A DNA stretch of 64,000 nt from assembly GCA_002104985.1 (NCBI GenBank), contig MCGO01000004.1:434001-498000 (forward strand), given 5' to 3'. The notes under the pieces were generated by a model that did not search any database, was not told the DNA's origin, and saw only the letters and a program-made list of their open reading frames with translations. Both the position numbers and the translations under genes were made by a program. The DNA comes from Rhizoclosmatium globosum (taxonomy: Eukaryota > Chytridiomycota > Chytridiomycetes > Chytridiales > Chytriomycetaceae). Every line of letters begins with the position of its first letter. Positions within the stretch are counted from its first letter, which is position 1. This document shows positions 11,486-20,929 of the stretch, one piece after another.

Positions 11486-12176
11486 GAACCAAATAGGACC
11501 TTCCCCAGTTCGGTTTGAACCGCAGTTTGAAACCGAACCGTTTTGTGTACTTAATGAACCGTGGTTTAGCTTTGGCAAGCGGTTTGAACCGTGAACCAAA
11601 CCGAACCAAACCGTTCAAACCGGTTTCCCTTCACGGTTCCATGAAAAGACCCAAAGTACAAGAATGACCCGATAGAGAGCTGTGTTTTTTGTTTTTTTCA
11701 GTGGACCATATAAAAAGAGAAGGAAAAATCACTGGAGAAATCATCCAAAAATGAGATGTCTTCCAAAAGTACACCTGTGCATGATGCAGCCAACTTTCAG
11801 ACCACCATGAACCCTTTGTACTTGAGCTACTGGCCTTCGCTTTCAACACTGAGGTTCCTGACAACATGAGTGACATCTTGGAGTTTCACTTTGCCGTCTG
11901 TTGTTTTTCCTGTTGCTCCCAGCAATGTTTGCTCTTCTATTATTAATCAAGATGATGATGATGTGGCAGAGACTGATACGGTCATTATGTACTTGCTTGA
12001 CACTGAAAATCAATGATTTTATTTTGATTACAAATAAACAACAAAACCGTTATCAAACCGCGGCTTGAACCGCGGTTTGAGATCAGTTAGCGGTTCCAAA
12101 CCGTGGTTTAGATTTGGTTAGCGGTTCAAACCGAAACCGAACCGAACCGAACCGGGTAAGGCCCTACTTTGGTTCG
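11486..12176. mobile_element. Non-autonomous inverted-repeat element with AACCG-rich ends (hAT-like MITE)
   Basis: The left end (about 11486) reads GAACCAAATAGGACCTTCCC and the reverse complement of the right end (about 12176) reads GAACCAAAGTAGGGCCTTAC, so the ends form imperfect terminal inverted repeats. Both subterminal regions (11505-11635 and 12040-12160) are packed with AACCG/CGGTT motifs in both orientations, a pattern common in the subterminal zones of hAT-type DNA transposons. No transposase frame is present in the roughly 690 bp, so it would be non-autonomous. I could not find a convincing 8-bp target duplication, so the superfamily assignment is tentative. Confidence 0.6.
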
Positions 12177-12453
12177 TTGAAATGCATATAATTGAAGACT
12201 CTCAGCATCTCAGTTCATTTGTGCAACCGAAACTTGTCCATCTACTTTGACAATATAATACATGCCAAAATGGCAAAGCATGGAATTTGATTGCTTTCGA
12301 AAACTGCTGGTGGTGTGACAATTGATCACACTCTTTGTAATGGTAAAAATTGCCCTACTGTTGCATCACAAGTTCATTCAGATGCAGTGGTGAAATTTTA
12401 TTTCAATGCAAAACAGATGATTAAAGCCTCATCTCTTGACGCAAAATTAAGGT

Positions 12454-13059
12454 AATTTGTTGTAAACAATCACAGGCTTTGTTCCATGTGACACTCTACC
12501 TCTTGAGCCCCGTGTGGTGCGCATGAGTAGGCTTGGATCCAGCCTCTCCCCCTATTTTTTCCGGAGGAGAGGCTGCTCCAATTGATCCTCACTGCCTCCC
12601 TGCCACCATCTTTCCTCCTGAACCGAATAAAAGCAACTATGGTGGCTTCTATCAGCAATGGGAAATGCATTCTACCCAGGTTCAAGATACTTTACGCCAT
12701 TAGCCATCATTATTTCATTTGAGTTTATTTGTAACTTGAAGCAGGGATAGATTCAGACGGACATTGATCTTTGAATAGTGAAGTCATTTGCAGAGGATTG
12801 GCTAATCCTATTAAGATGCAGCCTTGCATTTTGTAATAAAATATACTTAATACTATGTGTGCCAAGTTTCGTAAAATTTGCTTAGGGAGTTCAGGAGAAA
12901 AGGTGGTGGGAGGGAATTTACTAATTGATTCTGGATTAGCCTCTCCTCCGGAAAAATAGAGGGGGAGAGGCTGGATCCAAGCCTACTCATGCGCACCACA
13001 CGGGGCTCAAGAGGTAGAGTGTCACATGGAACAAAGCCTATTATTGTTTATAACAAATT
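12454..13059. mobile_element. MITE with about 120-bp terminal inverted repeats
   Basis: The left arm (about 12454-12575) and right arm (about 12939-13059, inverted) are nearly identical. Shared stretches include GGCTTTGTTCCATGTGACAC, CTCTTGAGCCCCGTGTGGTG and a CCGGAGGAGAGGC end. The interior of about 360 bp has no coding potential. This is a classic foldback/MITE architecture. It lies directly beside the 3' end of the Ser/Pro-rich frame at 13079-13948. Its target duplication was not identified. Confidence 0.75.
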
Positions 13060-13078
13060 GCCTCCGGAGAGGCTGGCA

Positions 13079-13948
13079 CTAGGTTTGGACGTGGGAGGTG
13101 TGATGTTGGAGTTGGGGAAGTTGCGGATGGGGTTGGAGGGGTTGTGCTTGCTGGCGAATATAGGGCTCGAGGAGGGGTGGTGTTGCGGATGTTGTAGGTG
13201 GAGGGAAGAGAATCATTGGGACGGTTGAGAGGAGGTTTGGGGGTGACGGGGAGGACAGCAATTGGTGACGGGTTTGGAGCTCATCGGGTCCTGGTGTGAA
13301 ACTAAAGAAGGACCCGAGTTCGGTTGGGGTCGGGGATGTGATTCTTGAGCGAGTCCTTGGAGAAGAGATTGATGCAAAAGTTTCAAGAGAAGGTGGTGGG
13401 TATAAGGATCGTTGAGGAATGGGGGCAGATTGTGGGGTTGTATCTTCGTGATCGAATTGCTTTGCAGTTGTGTCTAATGCGAGTGATGGCACAGATGGGG
13501 GCGAAACCGCGCGAGATTCCTGTGGATTTGGAGGAGCTGAAGAAGAACGAGGAATGCCGAATTCCTGGATTGGTGCTGCGGAAGGCTGCTGTCGAAAGAA
13601 GAAATCCTTAATCCAGGTGAGCTTGCGTGCGATCAGCTGGCCAGCATCCCTTCCGACGCTTGAAATACTGGCAGCGGTATTGCTGCCTCCTCCATTCAGA
13701 GAAGTATTGCTGTTGAATACTCGCAGACCCAAGCGTGGAGTGATGCTTCGTGGAGCAGGGGAAAACACTGTTGGTTTCGCAGCTTCACTAAATGGTGCAT
13801 CTTCGTACAAAGCAGGATCTGGGAAAATGTTGAATTGATCCACATAGTCAGAGAACGGCCTTACTGGTTTCCCGGTTGAGGGAACCAGTGAAACAGGAGA
13901 ACCCAGTTTCTGTTCGGGAACATCCCAATCCTGCCTACTATTGTCCAT
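13079..13948 (-). CDS. Ser/Pro-rich protein of unknown function
   Basis: A single open frame of 289 codons starts at 13948 (MDNSRQDWDVPEQKLGSPV) and ends at a TAG at 13079-13081. The product is rich in Ser, Pro and Thr, predicted disordered, with one amphipathic Trp/Phe-containing patch (LIARKLTWIKDFFF, residues about 125-138). Codon use resembles a real protein rather than a shadow frame, and the opposite strand is broken. The stop lies only about 20 bp from the end of the MITE at 12454-13059, so the C-terminus may have been shortened or replaced by that insertion. Further upstream or downstream exons cannot be excluded. I do not recognise the family. It may be the tail of a kinase or signalling protein, but that is only a guess. 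Confidence 0.5.
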   Translation of the reverse strand: MDNSRQDWDVPEQKLGSPVSLVPSTGKPVRPFSDYVDQFNIFPDPALYEDAPFSEAAKPTVFSPAPRSITPRLGLRVFNSNTSLNGGGSNTAASISSVGRDAGQLIARKLTWIKDFFFRQQPSAAPIQEFGIPRSSSAPPNPQESRAVSPPSVPSLALDTTAKQFDHEDTTPQSAPIPQRSLYPPPSLETFASISSPRTRSRITSPTPTELGSFFSFTPGPDELQTRHQLLSSPSPPNLLSTVPMILFPPPTTSATPPLLEPYIRQQAQPLQPHPQLPQLQHHTSHVQT

Positions 13949-14553
13949 TTAGTTGAAAATCGAATTCCTGCGACCTTTCTCCGGAACCAGCCACAGGACC
14001 TAAACCAAACAGCGCACTGACTATAGGCACCTGCACACATCAAGCAACGTCGGAAACAATGGCCCATTAGTTATGGATGAATGAGGCAAAAAGGTCAAGT
14101 GATTGGAAGCTCTCAACAAGGTCAAACCTACCCTTAAATGCTCAATCTCAAATGCAACCAAACAAGAAACCAAAGCAGTCGCTCTTATGTGTGCCATTTC
14201 TTTGAAACTCTGTGGCCAGCAAGTCCGCTTACCGCCGAAGTTTGCTATAATGTATCAAGCAAAACTGCACCATCTCTCACACTCTCCAAGTCGAGCTCTA
14301 AGGAATTCAAAACGAGTTTCAATCATTAAATACTTGACAATACAATGACTTCTTTGTAATAGAGATGCCTTTGACACTTTTACTTCTTCTTTTCTTGTAT
14401 ATGCATTAATTATAGCAGAATAAAATAAATGAATGGCTAGCAGGAGCTGAGAACTAAAGAGCTAAGGTGGTTGTAAGTTGTTCTGTTCCGGTGTCAAAGA
14501 ATCCGATTGGCTCGCACATTAGCCATCTCCATTTTTTCGCGCGCGCGCGCAAT
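13949..14553. other. Intergenic DNA with a (GC)n tract
   Basis: No gene recognised. A run of alternating GC occupies about 14538-14550 just before the hairpin/T-run motif that precedes the tRNA-like sequence. Confidence 0.4.
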
Positions 14554-14596
14554 ATTATTTTCAGAGACGAAGAACATTCATCTTCGGTTTTTCTTT
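14554..14596 (+). repeat. Hairpin plus T-run motif, copy 1 of 2
   Basis: The sequence ATTATTTTCAGAGACGAAGA is followed by ACATTCATCTTC and a T-rich run. GAAGA and TCTTC can pair around a 7-nt loop. The same arrangement with a few substitutions occurs at 36371-36414. Here it lies about 20 bp upstream of the tRNA-like sequence. Function unknown; it may be the end of a small RNA gene or a shared promoter piece. Confidence 0.45.
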
Positions 14597-14618
14597 GCCG
14601 ATCTTGACCACATGTCAT

Positions 14619-14692
14619 GGGCGAATGGCCAAATGGTTACCGCGCTCGACTATGAATCAAGAGGTCCTAGGTTCGACCCCTGGTACAGATCC
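14619..14692 (+). tRNA. tRNA-like sequence (degenerate tRNA or tRNA-derived SINE head)
   Basis: An A-box-like TGGCCAAATGG (14626-14636) and a perfect B box GGTTCGACCCC (14670-14680) have tRNA spacing. The T arm folds as CTAGG/CCTGG around TTCGACC. An anticodon-like arm with loop CTATGAA would give anticodon AUG (His), but its stem has a mismatch. The flanking bases do not form a good acceptor stem. I therefore read it as a tRNA-derived element or decayed tRNA rather than a working gene. It lies about 180 bp upstream of the Fanzor start codon. Confidence 0.45.
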
Positions 14693-14869
14693 TGTTGCTG
14701 AGAGGAAGAAAGCCGGAAAAACTCCGGGTAAACCCCAACGGAAAATGAGATCGGATAAAAAAGATAACAGTGTGAAAATTGCATTCGAGAAAAAAACACG
14801 AGCCAACTGATGAGGCCTTGCCTCCTATCTATTCTTCTCATTCTTTTGGTCGCCACTTCTGTCATTCAT

Positions 14870-17800
14870 ATGGCTCAAAACAACTTCCATCGCACTCGCC
14901 ATGTTGGAGCAAGACAAGCTACTCGACCAGAACTACGTTGTGTAATGGGGCCACTCTTACAAGAGTTTGCAAGAAATGTGTCCCTCCTACGCTCCGATGC
15001 CATGCTTGCAATCAACCTTCACCTAGAGCGCAACCCAACTGGTATTTAACAGCTCAAATTAATATCGTTTAAATTCATTGGGACTTAAAATTAGGTCACG
15101 ATCATCTTGACATTGAGTTTTCAGAATCCTTCTTCCAATTTGCACTCAAGTATGCTTCTGGAAATCTGCTCGCCAATAATTATCATGCCCCACTTCCAAT
15201 TGGTTTTGTACTTCCTGGCAATCCTGTTGGCACACCCTACATCCTTCCAGTTGGTGCAGCCCTTCAGGCACACCAAAACACCCGCCGTTCTGTCACAAGA
15301 CATTACTTGTTGGAAACTTTCCAAAACTTTCATCATCCATTTAGTTGTGACAACAATGGTTTTCAGAATGGACAACCCATCCAACCTGGTCTTCGAATGG
15401 TTCCCCTCTTTAACTGTCCCAGCTATGAATGGGAGCAAGTTATTGCCATTGAAGCCAAACGATTGCGTACAGACTTTGAAAATGCACTTGCTCGCAGATT
15501 CATTGCCAATTTAGGCAAGCTGGCTGAGGAGGTTTGTTGATCTTGTCTGAAATTTACTTTAAATCTTACAACATAATTCAGGTTTTCAACTTTCATTGCT
15601 TCCTGCATGGATACCAACCTACCGCTGTTATCAAGGCAACTGCAAAGACAGCAATATACAATTACCTGACCCCACCATTTGGTGCCCCACTTGCACTTCC
15701 TGTAGCAGTTCCACAGGCAGTGACCAACAATATTGTTGCATTTCTTCTCCATCACAGACAGTTTCTTGTTGCCATGCCCTTCAATAACATTCAGCGTGGC
15801 CCACACTTTGAAATGAATCTTATTAGGGCAATGTCAAGAATGGGCAATAATATTTTGGCTTATACCAGAGAGTAAGTTTTTATCTGTCAAGCCTTCATTT
15901 GCTAATTTCAAACATACTACCATTGAAACAGTTTTATTCGCCCAGATATGGCACTCCTTGGAAGTGAAGCTTATTTTCCTCTTGCACCACTTCCAACCAA
16001 TGCTACCACGGCTCAAGCAGTCTTTTGTGGGATAGACTATCGTGTTCTATGTCAATATTTTATGCCACGACTGAGGGACCTTTTGGGGCCTCTTGCTGTT
16101 CCACTTCCTCAACCACCAGGTGGAGTTAACTTTCCACCTTCACTTGTAGCTGCTGCTGCAAATTTCCAGCACATCATTGTACCTGCATTGGGAATAATTA
16201 GCCCACCAAATGGGGTTGGAAGATACAATGGTCGTGGAGGGACTTGAGCTGAACATTGTGGCATAATTGGACTGTTTTTTCGAGTTGAATCTGTTCGCTG
16301 GAGTCGCCACTTGAGGAATGATGTTGATTGTATGTAAAACTTTATTGCATTGAATAATTCTAAAGGGCCCTAGCTTCATATTATCTTCAAACTGATGGCA
16401 GAAGCTTTTCATGGACTCTGAATACCAGACAAGCCTTTGTTCAGAACAATCTTGCAGCAAATGCCAACAGAGTTCCTCACAAAAGTTGGACTGATGATGC
16501 AAATTCACTCCCACAAAATTATAACTATAACCAATTCATGATAAATGGTCGTGGAATGGTGCGTGTGGATCATCACATAAACAATATGGGAATTGTGAAT
16601 CAAATTCAAGCTGGAATCTTGGATCCTCACAATGTTATTAGTGTTGACCCAGGTTTGATTTCTGTGTTTGGCTTACTAAATCAGCTTCTAATATTTATTT
16701 TACCTATTTAGGTATCAGGAATGTTGTAACTTGTGTCAATAGTGATATCCAGCTCCAAATCAACAATGCTGCTGTTGCTCCAGTTCCAGTACCTCCGCCT
16801 GCACATCCTCCATCACGACAGATTATTCATGACCACGTTGTTCAGGTTTCCCATGGTCATATGCGTCAAATCAATGGTTCTAAGCTCTCTGAAAAGAGGG
16901 AAGAGGTGTTCCGAGACAATGATCACCGCATCAACTTTGCATATGATGTCCTTGCTCAAAATTCTCCACGTGTTATTGGTCAACGTACACTGGGTCATTG
17001 GTGTCAATGGACCTGGATGGTCAAGCATTTCCAGTCAGAATTCTTGTTGCAAGAGTATTCTCGTCCCCAGCATCTAAAGTGGAAGCAGAGCAGTCGTATG
17101 AAACACCAGCGGGCTGAACAAGCTCTCATCAATCGTATGGCTGGGCGCATGACAGACACTGATTGGAACAGTATGCAAGGCAGGATTGTTCCTGGAGCAA
17201 GAAAACTCCGCCGTCGAACACGCCGCTTGAATAATATTCCAGCTTTTCCTGTTGCACCAGTCTATTTTGCTTATGGCGATGGATCTTGGAATCACCAGAG
17301 ACCATGGGCACCTGTTCCCAACAATGTCAGTTTAACGCAATGGTTGGCAATACTAAATATGTGTTTTTCACACAGAGAATCAGAGAAAAGGCTGCTCATG
17401 AGCACTTTGTGTTTGTTATTGATGAGCATTTGACTTCACAGCGGTCCCATCGTCTCAGTGCTGGCTATGAGGCAGGAGGTGTGTTCCAATATCCACCAGT
17501 TGTGACAGTAAGTAATCAACAAAGTAAGTCTTACATTAATGTTGGACTAGGTTCGACGTCCTATTCTTAGATGCCCCCACAAGAAACGCAAGTTTCAGGA
17601 TCTTCACTGGAGAAAATACTGCATTGATGATGACAAACAACCAATGCATCCCTTTGTTCAATGCCCTGATCTTACTAACATCCAGAGTTCAGTTTATGGT
17701 CTTGTTGAGTGCCCACTCATTCCAGGACCCCCTACTGTATGTATGCTTGTGACTGGTACCAGCACTAACATTTGTTGCTAAGATTGTGGACAAAGATATT

Positions 17801-17875
17801 CAAGCTGCATGCAACATTCGCCACTTGCTGTTTCATTACAATCATACTGGTGGTCGACCTGCAGCTTTCATTTAA
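14870..17875 (+). CDS. Fanzor-type (eukaryotic TnpB-like) RuvC nuclease, nearly intact, one in-frame TGA
   Basis: Nine exons join with consistent phases: 14870-15041, 15095-15531, 15582-15871, 15932-16329, 16374-16652, 16712-17325, 17376-17507, 17551-17736, 17783-17875. The frame has 866 codons before the final TAA. RuvC-I is VISVDPGIRNVV (Asp codon 16646-16648, split by an intron after DP). RuvC-II is FVFVIDEHLTSQ (Glu codon 17424-17426). Cys/His residues of a ribbon-like region follow (LRCPHKK, KYC, VQC, VEC). RuvC-III is IVDKDIQAACNI (Asp codon 17795-17797), then the terminal GGRPAAF. This order and wording match Fanzor proteins, RNA-guided DNA nucleases related to transposon TnpB. One TGA (16245-16247) interrupts exon 4; other copies have AAA or CAA there. 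The gene is therefore probably a recent pseudogene or carries a sequence error. An upstream in-frame ATG exists at 14810. Confidence 0.85.
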
Positions 17876-18027
17876 CAGCCCTGGATACATTCCTGATTAA
17901 CAATACAAAGAAATTTGGTATGGCCTTGCTTTCCTTATGGCATAATTCTAATTATTTTTTACAGGTATGTTTTTTTCTTTTACCTTTTGTTTTTTTTTAA
18001 TGTTCTTCTAAAATGTTAAATACAGTA
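17876..18027 (+). ncRNA. Conserved 3' flank of the Fanzor gene, candidate guide-RNA/right-end region
   Basis: About 150 bp after the stop codon are nearly identical to 22375-22529 downstream of the broken copy, and part is found inverted at 4680-4720. The similarity ends abruptly after AAATGTTAAATACAGTA in both places. Conservation of non-coding sequence to a shared boundary marks an element end. In Fanzor/TnpB systems the guide (omega) RNA is encoded at the 3' end of the gene and extends into the right end, so this is the natural candidate. No RNA structure has been tested. Confidence 0.45.
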
Positions 18028-20929
18028 CATGAGTTGTGATTCTTCTAAAATCACTCAAATCTTAACATATAATGAAAAATAAAAATCTTAAGAGCAATAT
18101 GCACCAATACAATGCCTATTTATTTGGAGGGACTTGTTTAAATACAAGATTGGTTAGCTTGGAACTGCCTGGAATGAGCGTATTTCCTCTTTCACTTGGC
18201 CAATGGCATTACTAATGTTTGAATAAGTAGCAAGCTTAGTTGAGAGAGACAGTTGCTTGGTAAGCAACAGAGTTGACATTATCCTTAGATATATCTCGCA
18301 GGTGTATCACATGCAGCCATCTCAGCAGGATGTCACATATGTCATAGCCTGTTAACTTTTGCAATGAATTGCGTCACTTTTGCATCAAGATGAGGCATTA
18401 TTCAGCAGTTATCGTTCGCCTTTTGAGTTTGTGGTCTTCAACATAAATAATACTATAATACCATGGTTCCTGTTGCAACTTAACTTGTGTGATTTCAGTA
18501 ATAGCTGTGAAAACCAGGTAGTTGTCAGCTATATTTTTACGAAAAACTTGAAGCACCATATGAATGGAAGTCTTTGTTCTCATGATGCGAAGCCTCATGG
18601 CTGATTATTCTATCAGCTGGATTTCAAGGCGGCGGACTTAATTGATAAAAATAGAATATACAGTAAGCTGTCTGTTTCTCCCCACACAAAAGCCACAGAA
18701 CAAGTGGGTGATTAGCCATCCTGAGACCCAACCAAATTTATATTATTGAATTTACATTATTCTTGCATGGTTGAACTTGTGCGAAGAAAAGTGCTGTCTC
18801 GTTTTTACAATCTGGATGGTTACAGATTTTCTCCTATTGCTGATAATCCGGGTCTTCAAGAGGCATGGCCAACAAAAGAAGAAAGTCATCATGATCAAGA
18901 GAATGGACATTGTTCAATAGTTATTGCACCATAAGCTTTGGGACCCAAGCAGTGAATCATACAATAAATTTGTCGTAGAGAAGCCATGGCTGCTGTTGCA
19001 CTCAGTGAATATCTGTGCTATCTGTGTTAAGAGTCAACAGTCTTTCAATGCCCACAACCCTTTCATATAGAACTAATACGCAATGTTCAAATCAGAAACT
19101 GGAAAATACTTTAAACAAGAAAAAACCAACAGCGTAACAAGAGATCCATCCAAAGTGAGTAGTTTTGCATTCTCTACTTTTTTTTTGAATTGCACTTGGA
19201 GGATTCCAACCTTTTGATAAGTTCAGTTATTTAACACAGCCAATCAAGTCAACAAAACCTACCAGATGAAGTCCACGTAATATTCGCAGCAAGTTCAACT
19301 TGCTGGAAGTCTGGTAACCCAACTCCAACCCTCCTCTACTCACCATTCTTATTTTTGTTCTTGTCAAGGAAAAGTCAAACATATTGGCAGAGTCCCAAGA
19401 CATTGTCACCATACTATTTTGAGAGCCACTGTTAACAAAAAACTATTCTAAAAACTGCACCTTGAAATGGGCACTTGTTCCTGCAACAGAGAGCAGCTTG
19501 ACATCTTGAAATTGCCAGGGATATTTTTGAGAATGCTCCTCTCAAGGTTCACTTTAAATGTCAAAGACATCTTAGTCAAGCCAGCAATATTATCAGCCAT
19601 AACTACATCACCAATAGCACCGAGGCCCTTATCTTTTTCATTCAAACTTTTTTTGAATTGGATGATACTTTGAAAGAACTGTTCGAAGGGCCAGGGCAAC
19701 ATCTTCAGAATACACGTTCATGACCAAAATATGATTGAGCTCCTCCAAGAACAGATATGGACAGATATGTTGAAAACACATTGCAATCTCTGAAAGAATA
19801 TTTCTTCCTTTTTGAGTTGTTTTCAAGAGCTTTAATTGACTGTGACAATTTTGTTGCTGCATGAATCAAAGACTCACCACCAGAAACTACCTTTGTTAGC
19901 ATCTTCACTGGATCCTCATTAATCAAGTGCAAATAGTAATAATAATTATAAGAATAAAGATTGGTGGTAAACGTTTATATCTTGGATGTACGTCTGTATA
20001 AACATTCAGCTACATATGCTCCCAATACTGCTTGCTGTCCTTGTTCTTTCATGTTTTGTTGCTGCATCAGGGCAGGGGTGGCCATTTTCATCAATATTGG
20101 GACGTACAATGTTGGGGCAATCATCTTCTGACTGTGGTGTTGCAGACAGTTGAATCCTTCTGGAACCACTCTGTCCCAACCAGTGTCCCTGTATTGTGAC
20201 TGGTGCAGATTATACAATCACACTGCTTCTGTTTGTGATCATAATAGTTTCTTGTATCTGCTTTCCCCACTCACAACAACGTTGCCTCCACTACAAACAC
20301 GAAATGGCTGAAATGAGCACTCTTATAACCTTGCCACCCATCCAAACTGTTTTCGAATCAGCTTCCCTCATTGCTATTATCAATGCCGCCTTTTTATCAG
20401 ATCCTTCCCATCCCTTAGCCACATCTGGATTGCCATGTTGCAGGTAATACTGCAGCACCTACTGGGCCACAAGATCGAGAAGAACGGTTTCAGCCATTAA
20501 GTAAGCCAAGGTACTGATGTTAAAATTGACAGGCAGCCAAGACAGTAACAACAGTGGAGGGCTGTTAAGACTGCAGCAATTAGTTTTGATGTGGTGTTGC
20601 TGCTCACATCAAGGAAAACACATTGTGTGTGATCCTATGACTCCTGCTGTTGTCAACTTGAGAAACGTGCTTTGGATATTAGTATTGAGGTCGGAACTCC
20701 CAGGTTCCAATAAATATTTTTCATTAAAGAGAAAATATTGGAATTTGTTCCAGCATTGCCACAAACAATTGCCACCTCTGTCGGTTGCTTTCAAATTGAG
20801 AAATAGCAGACTTGCTCAGAGGCCATTGATCGTCCATCAACAGATGCAGCAGCCTGTGCAACTGCCATGCAATATGATAATCAAACCAAAGACAACATTT
20901 CAAAATTTCCAATGGGTACAGCAATCCAC
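18028..20929. other. Accessory DNA with broken unrecognised frames
   Basis: Minus-strand frames at 20217-19975, 19932-19705, 19862-19638 and 19702-19448 look protein-like and may be parts of one decayed gene (for example GLGAIGDVVMADNIAGLTKM near 19610). A plus frame at 18770-18934 (LSRFYNLDGYRFSPIADNPG) also looks coding. None belongs to a family I recognise, and frame changes without introns suggest decay. No tRNA, CRISPR-like or inverted-repeat structure was found. Confidence 0.35.

Noticed and set aside
13345..13838. Plus-strand frames inside 13.1-13.9 kb
   Set aside because: They are shadows of the longer minus-strand Ser/Pro-rich frame.
14619..14692. Functional tRNA-His
   Set aside because: No acceptor stem can be formed and the anticodon stem has a mismatch, so it is listed only as tRNA-like.
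16140..16514. Minus-strand frame conserved in all Fanzor copies (with TINIIPQVATPANRFNSKKQ)
   Set aside because: It is the exact antisense of Fanzor exon 4, which joins in phase with the other exons; conservation follows from the sense strand.
14870..17875. CRISPR-Cas or prokaryotic IS605 contamination
   Set aside because: The gene has eight spliceosomal introns typical of this genome and lies between ordinary fungal genes; no CRISPR repeats are present.
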